The notes below the pieces were generated by a model that was not told where the DNA came from, made no database searches, and saw only the letters and a program-made list of their open reading frames with translations. Positions 8,919 through 19,250 of a stretch of DNA of 64,000 nt are shown here, one piece after another. A program made the position numbers and the translations under genes. The DNA comes from Isochrysis galbana (lineage: Eukaryota > Haptophyta > Isochrysidales > Isochrysidaceae). The stretch's first letter is position 1. Each line of letters opens with the position of its first letter. The stretch lies in the NCBI GenBank assembly GCA_018136815.1, contig CM030938.1:3859448-3923447 (forward strand), written 5' to 3'.

Positions 8919-11900
8919 CTACACCGCTTGCGTGGTCGTGTCCATGCCCGGTTCCTGTAATCCATCACTGATGCCATCCGCCCCAGCGGCTGCCTTCTCC
9001 ATATTCGACGTAGATGTAGGCCCAGATACGGTCAAGCTTCGCTCGCCCTCAACTCGATGCGATAGCCTTGCCGTGCCTTGTGAAGCTCGTTGTAGGAGCT
9101 GTGTCAGAAACTGTGCCGACGGCACCACTGCAGCGTCAACGGCACGCAAGGCCTTCCAGATGCTGATGGTACGATGCTCTGGCGATGGAAAGTATGGGAT
9201 GGCTAGCGAATCGTATAGCTGGTACGGAGGGAGTCGCAAATCCACCGGCGTCTGCAAGATAATGTCGCGAATGTTGCCGCCATGCATGTCCTGCTCGTGA
9301 AGCATGACAACGGTGACCTTGGAGTCAAGCGCACGCCGTACCGAGGACATAAGGGTATCACAGCCATCAAGGAAGGTGCGCGAGGTCAAGTACAAAAGCA
9401 TGGCGGCCCTCCCTGCTGGCCGACCGCCCTCCTCATGCAACTCCGTCTCGGCGCACGCGAGGGTGAGCTGTGCAGAGCCAGCGAGATTGGTTGCCGCCGC
9501 CTCAAGGGTGCGAGCTACTTCCTGAGCACCCTCGTTGGCCTCGCTTACGAGCAAGGTAACCCTGGAGCTCAGGTTGCTCGGGCGGACCTCGCCCTTCACC
9601 TTGAGGCCCCTGAGTAGAGGCTGGGGGTTCCGGGTGTAGTTCGGCAGGTGGCGCAGCATGCGTAGCGCGATTAGCTTGAGAGATTCGAGCTGGAATCCGG
9701 ACGTCCGCACCCACACCACGGGCTCCTCCAAGAACAGGGAGCTGAGCACCTCCTCAGGCCCTCTGTATTTTGGATGCGACGGCGGCGCCTCGTCGATGCA
9801 CACCAGCCGAACTTCTTCCTCATGCTCGGCGGTCGACAGGCCGCCCTTGTCGCGATTGGTCTCGCGGACAACTACCAGCGGCTTGCCTAGCCGTAAGGCC
9901 GTGTAAAGCTCGCGCCTACAGTTGGCCGAGCGGAAGTAGCCCTGACTGAGGAAGATGACGATAACTGCGCATTGCTTCACATACTCCTCGAGCTGTCCCA
10001 GGTCGTCGAGGTCGTCTACGTCTAGCCAAATGCGGATATCGGGGAGGAGAAGCTTCAGCTGGCGTACGATAGTGTGCGTCTGGTCTTGGCCCGTGCCCCA
10101 CGCGTGCGAGACGAAGGCGTGGAACCGGCAGGTGGACGGCAGGTCGAGAGTCGGCTCCCGCCCCGAGGAGACGAGCCTGATGGTGGGCGCCGAAATTGCT
10201 GCGGCAACCTTGCTGAGCATTATGAGCACCGAGAGACACACCATGGCTACAGAGATCACGACGACGAAGATTGTGGTCTGATACGAGTCACTAATGCCAG
10301 TGAAGGCGGCGCATGAGTCACTCCACCGGCCCTCCTCGCATAGCTTGATAGCGACGCCCGAGATGAAGCAGCATGTGAGGAGCATGTTGCTGAGGCACGC
10401 AAGGTACAGGTCGTCTGGGTTCGCGTAAGGGCGAGCCAGCGCGATAGCGGCAAGGTAGACGGCAGATATGATGGAAGCCAGCACCAGCCGCAGCAGCCGA
10501 CTCGAGCCGTACTCGACGTCGACGAAGAGTATGATGGAGGTGAGGAAGAGCTTGCGCAGCATATCGATCGTTTCCCAATAAAGCATGCCGCGGTCGTAAT
10601 CGCGCCATAGGAAGCGGCACGCCTTGGCAAGCCGCGAAATGCGCTGGCGGCGCACGTACGGCGCCACGCGCAGAACGATGAAGAGGAAGAAGAGCGGCAC
10701 GAGCACGGGCCACAGGACGAAGAACGCGATAAAGAAGGCGTTCAGGCTTACGAACGTGTCGTCGCTTTGGCTACACTGGACGGTGAGCTCAGCGAGCAAG
10801 TATGACCTGCGCTCATCGGTCTCGTCGTTGTACCCAAAGGACTCGCATTGGCGCGCTTTGAAGATTGACCGTGACACAGAGGGCAGTACAAGAAAGCAAA
10901 CAAGGATGAGCGCATAGAGCGAGCGGTAAATCGTCGGGACCAGAATGCCCTCGGAGCCGCCAGTTCCCCGCTTCATGATGTGCACCCCTGTGGAATGCAA
11001 CGCAATGAGCATCACGAGGATGATGATTAGTGCGCAAGGCCAGAGCGCAGAGAGAAGCAGACGCGACTCCATCGAACCGATGCAGCTGCCAGGCATGAAG
11101 AATTCGAGTAGGTCGACATTGACAAAGCCGATGGCGTCGAGCCAGCGTGTGAAGTCCCGGTGCAGTTGCACGCCGTATACTGAGCCGAGTGAGACTGCTA
11201 CCTGGTAGAAGGAGACTACAATCTTGAACTTGGCCTGGAGGCTTAGGCTTGTGATGACACCGGAGACGCGCCGTGTTAGCCGCCCGAGCGTGTTGAAGCG
11301 CTGCGTAGCGACGTAGGCCGCCACCAGGAGGGCCGCGACGGCGAGCGCCATGGCTGCGAGCACTGCAAGTCGCCAGGCGCCAGGGCAAGCTTGGCATCGC
11401 AGCTCCGAGTCGTTGAAGAAGTGGTTGGGCATGGAGCACGCCTGACACCGAGGGCCAAAGTGGCCCTCAGCGCAATAGCGATCGTCGGCCTGCTCGTCTA
11501 GGAGGTAGCCGGGCTTGGCGGTGCCGAGGCAGGTGGTGTTTGTCGCCCCGCCCGAGCCCGGATCGCACTCGTACAACTCCGATGAGAGAAGCGAGTCGCG
11601 CCAGTAGTTTGGCGGCACCACGAGGGTCTGGATCGTCGAATTCATCGGACAGCTCGCGTAGACAGGGCAAGGGAGGCAGAAGTCGGTGGGCTTTGCGAAA
11701 ATGGCGGCGGGGCTGCTCCGGGCATCACGTAGATAATAGCCATCGAGGCAGCGCGAGCATGTCTCGCTCCCTTCATTGCTGCTGAGCGGGTGCGGGCACT
11801 TCACACACTCGCCCTGGCCCTTGTTGGCCGCGTACTCGCCGGCCGCGCACCGTGTGCAAATGGAGCTTCCGGTGAAGGCGGCGGAACCCGGCGGGCAAGG

Positions 11901-14900
11901 CAGGCACGCCGCGAGGCGCTCGATAGGACCAAAGGTGCCCGGAAGGCATGGAGACGGCTGGATGCTCCCCGTGGGGCACTCGTGCCCAAGGGGGCAGGAT
12001 GTGCACTCGCTCTCGGCGGTCAGGCTCGTCGTGTTAGAAAAGGTGCCGGCGGGGCAAGAAAGGGGCCTGCTGGAAGCCTCGGGGCAGTAGCGGCCAGGCG
12101 GACAGACGATTGGCTCGATAGTCGCCTCCTCCGGGCAGTAGAAGCCCGCGGGGCAGGGCCCCGCGCACGTGCTGCTCGTCTGCCATGTTGCCTCGGCCGA
12201 GCCAAGCACGCCGGGCGAGCACGGGAAGGGGAAGTCGACGTCCAGCGGCAGCAATGGAAGCTGGTAGAGCTGCCGGCCCAAAAGCGAGCTGTCGCCGCCG
12301 CGGGAGTCGTCCCAATTACATGGCTGCACGAACGTGGGTGGCTGGCAATGCCAGTCAGGATCACCCTCCAGGTTGACCTCACAGTCAAGACGGTGGGCGA
12401 GGCACTCAACTTGCTTGACAGAATACTGCGAATAGGGACAGCCCTTGCGAAAGATTTTGCAGCGGGCATTTGGCATCCAGTGGCCCGGCGCCGCAGGCAG
12501 CACGTAGCTCAGCTCGCCCGCACTCACATAGAAGGTGAGGCCCGACGTCGCCGTGTTGCCGCGAAAGAGCGTGCCCTCGCTCATGCTGAGAGTGCCGCCA
12601 GCGGCGAACACGGCGCCACCATTCCGCCCCGCCCGACAGTCGAGCACGTTGGTACGAGCGAGCGTGACAATGTGCGCAGTCCCAGAGTCCATGAAGACGG
12701 CGCCGCCGTCAAGATCGGCCATGCAGCGGGCGACAGTGGTCGAGTTGACATGCACGGCACCTTCGAAAACGGCGATGAATCCTCCCAAGCCGGCGTGGCA
12801 GTCGGCCACGGCCGAGTCACTTAGACGCGCGACTCCATCCCGCTTGACGCTGAGTAGCGCGCCCCACCATGCGGTGGCGCGCGTCACTACTGCGCCACGC
12901 AATTCAGCCTCACCACCCTTGAGGTGCAATACCCCGCCGTCCGAGTCGGCGTGGCAATCGGTAAAGACGGCACGGCTCACACGAAGTATGCCGCCGTTCA
13001 TTTGGATGGTGCCGCCATCCGCGTTGGCCGACATGGTGGAGAAGGCTACGTCCTCCATCGTCACTGTGCCCGAGTCGAGCAGCAGCGCACCACCGTTATC
13101 GGCGTGGCAATTGGTGACAGTCGTATTGTGGATCAGCAACTCCGCGCCTTCAACGAAGAAGGCGCCTCCATCGTCCTCGGACGCGCTGTCGGAGATGGTG
13201 CACCGGTCGAGCATCACGCGCGCGCCGTCCGTCACGCGCAACAAACCTCCCGCGTCGGCCGCATAGCCCGCCGAGAGTGAAAGGCCTTCCAGTGTGAGCG
13301 AGCAGCCGCCCGAAACTTCGAATAGACGGCGCATGCCGCCGCCGTCCAGCCCAAAGCCGCCCGGGCTCCCGCGCAGCGTGATGTCAGCAGGTGTGGTGCA
13401 CTTGAGAGCGCCATTGCTTAGCGTAAACGCAACGCCCGGCGCAAGGACAAGGGAAACCTGCGCGGCGGCAGCCACCGCGGCATCGAATGCTGTGCGCAGA
13501 TGGTGAAGGGACTCAATGACCGTCTCGCCCGGCCGCATGGGCGGCAGCGGCGCGAAGGGCGGCGGCGGGGGCGGGGGCGGGCGGGGCGGCGTGAGCGGTG
13601 GTAGGGGCGGTGCAGGTGGCTGTGGCGGCGGCGAGGGTGGCTGCTGTGCGAAGCAGATCTCCCAGCCGGCCTCTGTGACCGAAGAATCGGCTTTCCAGCG
13701 GATAACGCCGTCTGTTGCGATCACCCCTGCGGGCCCTGCGTCGCCGCAGTACCGCGTGCCGCCCACCGTCAGAAAGTCGTAGACGCATGCCTCGGCGACC
13801 TCGTACCCGCTATAAGAGCTGTACTCCGACTCCACCTCGAAAAAGAGGACGTGCAGCGGCACAGCCGGCACGTTGAAGACGACGCACGTCTGGCTATTGG
13901 GATAGTTACTCATCGGGTAGCCTGGGCTCGCGATGCAGCTGCCGCCGTTGGTCACGAGACACGGACCCTCAACCTCCACTGCCGGCGCGTGTGGTGGAAG
14001 CGGTGGTTGCGGTGGCAAGGGCGGCGGAGGCGGTGGATAAGGCGGCGAAGGCGAGGAGGGCGGCGACGAGGGTGGACTGGGTGGACTGGGTGGCACGTTG
14101 GGTGGCGGCGAGGGACGTGGCAGCCAGCAAATCTCCCAGCCGCGATCGTTGACAGAACCGTCGGTCTCCCAGCGGATCAAACCATCAGCGGGCACCACGC
14201 CCACCGGCCCTTCGCTACCGCAGAAGGCCTGCGAGTTGATGGTGAGTGCGTCGTACAAGCAGTTGTCAGCGAATTCGACGCTGAAGTCGAGCACTTCGAG
14301 TGGAAGCGAGGGCACATTCCTGATGGTGCACTCGGCCCGGTTTCTGTACGGCTCATTCGGGTATCCGGCCGATGCAGCACATGCACCGCCATGCGTGAAC
14401 ACACAGTCTCCCTCCACCTCAACGGGCGGCACGTCGGTATAGGTGACTGTGAGGTTGGCGGCGCCCGTTTCGCCATCGTACCCACCGAGCAAGATGAAGT
14501 AGGTCTGGTTGGCCAGCAGCCTCAGCCCCTCCAAGTGCGAGTAGTACTGGACGCCGCACGTGCCTCCTTCCCCATCCCCATTGCAAGCCACGAGAGAGAG
14601 GTTGGAGCAGCTTCCCTTGAGCACGCTCAGGTCGGTGTCGAAGCCGCAGGCGAGGAGGTCGAGCTGCTGGTCAGCTCGTACGTCGTCGAGGCGGAACCAG
14701 TGGGCCGCTCCCGTGCCTGTGAAGTAGGAGGAGGAGCAGCGAGAGAGAGAGGAGGGGAGAGAGAGGAAAGCGGGGGAGAGCCCCGAGGCGGAGTCGGGGA
14801 GAGAGAGAGAGAGAGGGGGGGAGGAGGGGAAGGAGACAGGCGTGGCGAGTTGGCATGAGGAGCCCGGCCCGCCTGTGGATCGAGGCAAAACACCGACGCC

Positions 14901-14969
14901 GCCACGGCATGCGCAAGGGTGAGGGAAGAAGACGACGAAGAGGGAGAGGAGAGGAGAGAGGGCGCGCAT
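8919..14969 (-). CDS. receptor-like protein: CUB-like x2, beta-helix, Cys-rich stalk, multipass membrane, tandem TIR
   Basis: One uninterrupted frame of 2016 codons. A hydrophobic N-terminus suggests a signal peptide. Two CUB-like modules (about 182-283 and 331-443) each have GG.C..S.GYP, CG..GP.GV, GVIRW and GWEIC motifs, each followed by a proline-rich linker. A parallel beta-helix with 20-25-residue repeats spans about 483-815. A Cys-rich stalk of GCC2/GCC3 type (CPAGFYCPE, CPPGRYCPE, CPAGTFSN) spans about 936-1193. Several hydrophobic segments lie between about 1196 and 1585. A cytoplasmic TIR domain (about 1614-1710) has FVSHAWG, WLDVDDL and NCRREL. The Glu of NCRREL aligns with the catalytic Glu of NAD-cleaving TIRs (family knowledge). 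A second TIR-like region (about 1793-1925) keeps YLTSRTF and VVMLHE but not the DVDDL motif. Likely a surface sensor signalling through TIR; ligand and enzymatic activity are unknown. Confidence 0.88.
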   Translation of the reverse strand: MRALSPLLSLFVVFFPHPCACRGGVGVLPRSTGGPGSSCQLATPVSFPSSPPLSLSLPDSASGLSPAFLSLPSSLSRCSSSYFTGTGAAHWFRLDDVRADQQLDLLACGFDTDLSVLKGSCSNLSLVACNGDGEGGTCGVQYYSHLEGLRLLANQTYFILLGGYDGETGAANLTVTYTDVPPVEVEGDCVFTHGGACAASAGYPNEPYRNRAECTIRNVPSLPLEVLDFSVEFADNCLYDALTINSQAFCGSEGPVGVVPADGLIRWETDGSVNDRGWEICWLPRPSPPPNVPPSPPSPPSSPPSSPSPPYPPPPPPLPPQPPLPPHAPAVEVEGPCLVTNGGSCIASPGYPMSNYPNSQTCVVFNVPAVPLHVLFFEVESEYSSYSGYEVAEACVYDFLTVGGTRYCGDAGPAGVIATDGVIRWKADSSVTEAGWEICFAQQPPSPPPQPPAPPLPPLTPPRPPPPPPPPFAPLPPMRPGETVIESLHHLRTAFDAAVAAAAQVSLVLAPGVAFTLSNGALKCTTPADITLRGSPGGFGLDGGGMRRLFEVSGGCSLTLEGLSLSAGYAADAGGLLRVTDGARVMLDRCTISDSASEDDGGAFFVEGAELLIHNTTVTNCHADNGGALLLDSGTVTMEDVAFSTMSANADGGTIQMNGGILRVSRAVFTDCHADSDGGVLHLKGGEAELRGAVVTRATAWWGALLSVKRDGVARLSDSAVADCHAGLGGFIAVFEGAVHVNSTTVARCMADLDGGAVFMDSGTAHIVTLARTNVLDCRAGRNGGAVFAAGGTLSMSEGTLFRGNTATSGLTFYVSAGELSYVLPAAPGHWMPNARCKIFRKGCPYSQYSVKQVECLAHRLDCEVNLEGDPDWHCQPPTFVQPCNWDDSRGGDSSLLGRQLYQLPLLPLDVDFPFPCSPGVLGSAEATWQTSSTCAGPCPAGFYCPEEATIEPIVCPPGRYCPEASSRPLSCPAGTFSNTTSLTAESECTSCPLGHECPTGSIQPSPCLPGTFGPIERLAACLPCPPGSAAFTGSSICTRCAAGEYAANKGQGECVKCPHPLSSNEGSETCSRCLDGYYLRDARSSPAAIFAKPTDFCLPCPVYASCPMNSTIQTLVVPPNYWRDSLLSSELYECDPGSGGATNTTCLGTAKPGYLLDEQADDRYCAEGHFGPRCQACSMPNHFFNDSELRCQACPGAWRLAVLAAMALAVAALLVAAYVATQRFNTLGRLTRRVSGVITSLSLQAKFKIVVSFYQVAVSLGSVYGVQLHRDFTRWLDAIGFVNVDLLEFFMPGSCIGSMESRLLLSALWPCALIIILVMLIALHSTGVHIMKRGTGGSEGILVPTIYRSLYALILVCFLVLPSVSRSIFKARQCESFGYNDETDERRSYLLAELTVQCSQSDDTFVSLNAFFIAFFVLWPVLVPLFFLFIVLRVAPYVRRQRISRLAKACRFLWRDYDRGMLYWETIDMLRKLFLTSIILFVDVEYGSSRLLRLVLASIISAVYLAAIALARPYANPDDLYLACLSNMLLTCCFISGVAIKLCEEGRWSDSCAAFTGISDSYQTTIFVVVISVAMVCLSVLIMLSKVAAAISAPTIRLVSSGREPTLDLPSTCRFHAFVSHAWGTGQDQTHTIVRQLKLLLPDIRIWLDVDDLDDLGQLEEYVKQCAVIVIFLSQGYFRSANCRRELYTALRLGKPLVVVRETNRDKGGLSTAEHEEEVRLVCIDEAPPSHPKYRGPEEVLSSLFLEEPVVWVRTSGFQLESLKLIALRMLRHLPNYTRNPQPLLRGLKVKGEVRPSNLSSRVTLLVSEANEGAQEVARTLEAAATNLAGSAQLTLACAETELHEEGGRPAGRAAMLLYLTSRTFLDGCDTLMSSVRRALDSKVTVVMLHEQDMHGGNIRDIILQTPVDLRLPPYQLYDSLAIPYFPSPEHRTISIWKALRAVDAAVVPSAQFLTQLLQRASQGTARLSHRVEGERSLTVSGPTSTSNMEKAAAGADGISDGLQEPGMDTTTQAV

Positions 14970-15890
14970 CGCCGCCGCAGCACGCCCTCGGCGTCTTTCC
15001 CACGTAAACAGGGCTACACTTTCCTTTTACTCTAGCACGGAACGCCTCGCCTCGCCTCCCCCTCCGCTTCGTTCCCCAACTGTCCCCCCCCGCCCCTCCC
15101 TATTCCGCGAGAGAGAGAGAGACCTGCAACGAGTGAAGAAAAGAAAGTAGGAGCATCTGTATGAGTTGAGAGGCGAGAGCTTCGCTCCCCCCAAGCGAGT
15201 CGCATCGCATCTTCTCGCCCCCCCCCCCGCCCCCGCCCCCGCCCCCAGAGCTCTGTGGGACCGCAAGACTCAAAAACCGCCGGAGAGAAGAAACGCCAGA
15301 CTAAGAAGCCTGCAACGCGGTACAATAAGTTCCGTTGGATCCGCGCGCCAAAGAGAGCGCGAAGTATCATATATCGCGTGCCCGCCCACACTCCTACTTT
15401 ATAGCGCGCGACGAGAGATTTCTCACCGTTCTCGCCGCGAACGCGGCTCTGGACTCTCTCGGAGGCACCCACTACTTTACAATTACTCTCACACACGAGC
15501 ACGCGTTGCCCTAGGAGTACTTTACTCCTAGGAGTACCACTCGTGTTCGTACGTGTGGCTCCGAGCTCCGATGACGGGCTCCTTCACGTCGAGGGCGAAC
15601 GCGTCGATATGCCGTGCCAGCAGGCAGCGTACGCGCTGCTTCTGGGACGGCGACAATTAATTGCTTGTCGGGCGGTTGCGCCTCCTTGTAGCTTGTGCAT
15701 CCTGATTCCCCAAGCCTGGTCCTTGTGCTTCGCGATCGCCTGGGCCCCTCCTTGCCCGCGTTCTCCCCCGCACTCGTCCTCGTTCTCGTCGCAGGTGTTC
15801 GCCGTCGTGGGTTTTTTCCCAGCGGTTAGCCTACTTCCTCGCCCTTGTTTTCATCAGTGCATGGGAAGGTGTTGCAGATTCCCTCCTTGC
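14970..15890. other. upstream flank of the TIR gene; GA and C tracts
   Basis: Contains GA-repeat tracts at about 15110-15121, a C-rich stretch at 15220-15246 and a short palindrome taggagtactttactccta at about 15514-15532. Frames on both strands look like by-products of composition. It is likely the promoter region of the minus-strand gene starting at 14969. Confidence 0.5.
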
Positions 15891-15908
15891 TTCTACTAAC
15901 TAAACCCC
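15891..15908. repeat. target-site duplication, left copy
   Basis: ttctactaactaaacccc is identical to 18047-18064 and lies immediately 5' of the LINE insertion. Confidence 0.85.
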
Positions 15909-18046
15909 GCTACTAGTGAACTTCATAATCTACGGGACGCCGAGATATTGGCTATCCACGTCCACTCCTCCGGCATGGTTCATGGAGGCCATAGACTCGG
16001 ACGTGCAAACTATACTGTGGGATAGGTCTCCCCGACTTCAGGCGGACGAACTAGGCTCCTCGCAAGAGGGTCGGAAATGGATAACCCTTCCGGCATATCC
16101 GAGGGTAGGCACAAGCGAAGACGGGCCCCTATTGGGGGTCGGACTACTTCCCATGGCCGAACACACGAGGGCGCTCCAAGCGATATGGATAGTCCGATAT
16201 CTAAACCCGTCAATGGCGGAATGGAAGATAGTCTTGGATCAATGGTTCAGCCGCACCCCCTTAGGGCGAGCGGCGGTCTTTTCGAAGGTCGACTCGAAGA
16301 GCCTCACGGCTAGCATTCGCGGCAATAACACGCTCCCGGCCTTCTGGAAGCACGCGCTGGAAAACTTCAGAAGGATCAAATTCCTTAGGGGAGAAATCAC
16401 ACGAGAAGGCACTCAGGGCTCCCCGATATGGCACAATCTTTTCCACAAGCCTCCGGCTATTCATCACTCACATAGGTCGAAATGGGAGTCTCTACAGACA
16501 GTTATCGTTCACAACACCATAAACCCGGATACGAGGGACGTTTACACTATGGAAGAATGCGCGGCTTACTTGCCGGACGGAGAACGTTGGATACGCCATA
16601 GGGGAAATTACATATCGGTAGGCCCCTTTCTTAAGTCGTGGGAAAAGATTTCTGAGTGGACGAGATCAAGACTAATACATACCACTTTCGATTATATGAA
16701 CCTTCTTAGAAAACAAGCGAAGACTCCGCCCCCGGCTCCAGAGGAGCAAGAGATAGTCCCTCAGGAAGATCCGGACGCACACGATCTAGGCGAGATCCTA
16801 GTGGACATTGACCATAACTTTTATCTGCGCCGAAGAGGCGACTGCCACAAAGTCCAGCTCAATGTCATGGGAGAGCCCCACATCCACGAGCGGATTAGCC
16901 CGCAACTACTGCCCGACGAACTATACACCCCGCTGAAGTGGGGACGTGCGTACGACGGCCCGGCGGAAACGGCGTACCCGTTACCTCAAGAATACATGAT
17001 AAACGGCACGCGTACAACACTAGAGGGTGTAAGTGTCAGGGACTTGACTAAAGCGTTCCTCGCTTTGAGGAAAACCAAAACACAAAAATCCACACTAAGA
17101 TGGGGAAAAAGGTTACCGGTCCTCTCGGGAAAGTGGAAACAAATATCGCAATTATATAAATATAACTTTTTGACGCCTAGAGACTCTTATATGCATTTCA
17201 AACATGTCCTACATAGGAGGCTAGCTACAGCTAACCGCTTTGCTGACGATCCAACATGCCGCTTTTGCGGCATAGCCCCTGAAAGCTCCACCCACCTGGC
17301 CTCATGTATCGCGACGGAGCGCATCTTTGAATTCATAGAAGGACTTCTGGGGATTAGCCTTAGGCCGGGATCCGAAACAGCCCAACGACTTTTCTGCTAT
17401 CAAGTGGACAGACCGCACCCCTCCTCGGGATACCTAGGCATCCTGGCGTGGAGGTACATCCTAACTGACTTTTATAACATCCAATATGGTAACGCGGACG
17501 GCAGGTCCGTTAGGTCGATCTTAAGAGCGATCCTTGCGAGATACCACCTATTAGTAACGGCGAAAGTCGGGTTCTTTCAGAGGCTGAAAAAACAACGAGA
17601 GAATATGGGGCTACACGCCCCGAGTAACAAACACATTAAGAAATTGATAAGTCCGCTCTACACGGTGGACAAGGAGTTCAACCTAGGAACATCGGAAGAC
17701 CTCCTGCAGGCGGCGAGAGATCTAGACATACGTAACATCACCTAAGGCACTTAATACCGCGTCTTAGAAGAAACCGCGGAGGATATCAATGATGATCCCA
17801 CGATATACAATAGAAGGCAACCCGAAGTAACACTAGCACAAAGGACGAATCACAGTCTCCAGCCCCCTTCTCTCCAACTCCCGGCCGAAGCAGTGCGCGC
17901 GGCCTCCCCGGAACCAGCTTCTCCGATAAAGAGGGAACTGGGAAAGGGGGAGGGGGTTGTCAGGGGTTAAGGTTGGGTAGTAGGGAGGTACACTAGCACA
18001 CTGCCTCACGCCGCACGCGTAGCGGGGAATTTTAAGAAGATTTTTT
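15909..18046 (+). mobile_element. 5'-truncated non-LTR (LINE) retrotransposon, 2138 bp
   Basis: The insertion is bounded by an exact 18-bp direct repeat. It begins inside the ORF2-type reading frame, so it is 5' truncated. It carries about 300 bases of 3' untranslated sequence and ends in aagatttttttt before the right repeat. The 3' region is homologous to the reverse complement of 22346-22700, which confirms the 3' terminus of the family. The open frame and exact duplication indicate a recent insertion. Confidence 0.85.
15916..17745 (+). pseudogene. LINE ORF2 C-terminal part (thumb/zf-RVT region)
   Basis: About 609 codons are open from the truncation point to TAA at 17745. The frame has a GTG, not an ATG, at 15916 because it is the interior of a longer protein. 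The C-terminal zinc knuckle C-x2-C-x8-H-x3-C (CRFCGIAPESSTHLASC) matches zf-RVT of non-LTR retrotransposons, and ALQAIWIVRYLNPS resembles the conserved region after the reverse-transcriptase palm. Endonuclease and catalytic RT motifs are missing, lost by 5' truncation. It ends RDLDIRNIT; the second copy at 22709 ends ELGIRNIT. It is not expected to be functional. Confidence 0.8.
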
Positions 18047-18064
18047 TTCTACTAACTAAACCCC
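18047..18064. repeat. target-site duplication, right copy
   Basis: Identical to 15891-15908. It lies immediately 3' of the T run ending the LINE copy. Confidence 0.85.
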
Positions 18065-18289
18065 CCCCTCGTAACCGTCGATCGCATCGGCTCTCCCGTC
18101 GCATCGTCGCTCCCTTTCGCCGCATCGTCGCTCTCCTTTCGGCTCTCTCTCCTTTGTTTTCCATTCCCCGTGTTTCCCCTTCCCCGTTCGAGTAGGAGTA
18201 GGGGAAGATACGTGAATGTGAGGGAGGGTGGGGTTAGTGTTGAGTGAGCGTGGCATGTGGTAGGTGGGTTCGGTGGGCGTATTCGTCTA

Positions 18290-18702
18290 TCGTTATGGTC
18301 GTCCGTTCTCGTTCGCGTATTCGCTCCCCGTTCTCGCTCTCGTCCCTCGTTCATAACACCAACTCTACAACTCAAGCTCTCAACAACACACGCTCAGACG
18401 CCCTCGCCCTCGCTCTCGTCCTCGCTATGTCCGCTCCATCGCCATCGCCTCGCTCTGCCTCTCCCAAGCCCGTCTCCTTGCCTCCTCGGGAGGCGAGTGA
18501 GCCCGTCATGAGCCCGTCCCCTACTTCCGCCGTGCCTCTCGCCGCTTCCCTTCCGTACCCTCCGTTCCCATCCGAGGTAGTGGTAACCTCGGATCCGTGC
18601 CAGAGCCCCCCCCTCTCTCCACTCCCCCCCTTGCCATGGGGGAGGAACCACCCATGCTCATGGCATGCCTCATGGCTTGCCAGGAGCAGACTTCCATGCT
18701 GA
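18290..18702 (+). mobile_element. dispersed repeat, MSAPS block copy 3
   Basis: Plus-strand leader of TCTCG/TTCTCG repeats, then ATG at 18427 opening MSAPSPSPRSASPKPVSLPP, closing at 18702 (91 codons). The peptide PTSAVPLAASLPYPPFPSE is nearly identical to the copies at 6301-6534 and 56609-56806, which read on the opposite strand. The recently inserted LINE sits directly 5', so its target was adjacent to this repeat. Confidence 0.7.
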
Positions 18703-18747
18703 CCCACTTCCTTCCTCACAGGTCACAGACCACAGACAGGCTCGCCT

Positions 18748-18755
18748 ATCTCGCG
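18748..18755. repeat. 8-bp target-site duplication, left copy
   Basis: atctcgcg, repeated exactly at 19243-19250, immediately outside the terminal inverted repeats of the 487-bp element. Confidence 0.75.
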
Positions 18756-19242
18756 CCTAGTTGCTCCATCAGCCAAATATTAGGTCCTGATATCATGATA
18801 TAAGGTCCACCACCCCTGATACCTGATATTAGGTCATCCATTTATAAGTATAACTTTCAAAGGAAAAAGAATAGTTCGCACTATCCGGCTAGAGTCGGGA
18901 GATCGCCTAGTCACTAGTCACGACGACGACATCACATATACAGGCGGCGCCCAGGACAAGGAGAAGGAGGTAGGTAGGGTGAGGAAAGCTCCCGGGCCCC
19001 CCTTTCATAATCACCACCCTAGAAAAACTAGCAGCCCAGACGCCCAGACACGCAGTGCAAGAAGGAGGTCTCTGTCTCTGTACTAAAACTAAATAACACC
19101 ATTAGCCATTAGATCTCATTACTATTATTACACTACCATATTATAACATTAGTAACCTGATATGAGGACCTGATATTAGGTCCTGATATGAGGTGTAAGG
19201 TCGCCGAGACCTGACGACCTTACACCTGACGGAGCAACTAGG
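18756..19242. mobile_element. non-autonomous DNA transposon (MITE-like), 487 bp
   Basis: Terminal inverted repeats cctagttgctccatcag (18756-18772) and ctgacggagcaactagg (19226-19242) match at 16 of 17 positions and are flanked by the 8-bp duplication atctcgcg. Subterminal copies of a gatat(n)aggtc motif occur near both ends (18779-18835 and 19158-19205). There is no transposase frame inside. An 8-bp duplication is typical of the hAT and P superfamilies; a decayed hAT transposase lies about 450 bp to the right. Confidence 0.8.
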
Positions 19243-19250
19243 ATCTCGCG

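Noticed and set aside
11790..12824. 344-codon plus-strand frame opposite the TIR gene, with others at 12535-13266 and 13851-14858
   Set aside because: Fully antisense to a well-supported coding region with recognisable domains. High GC makes long shadow frames expected, and these show no family motif.
15543..15899. 118-codon frame upstream of the LINE
   Set aside because: Cys/Pro/Ser-rich without homology or a suitable start, and truncated by the LINE target site only by coincidence.
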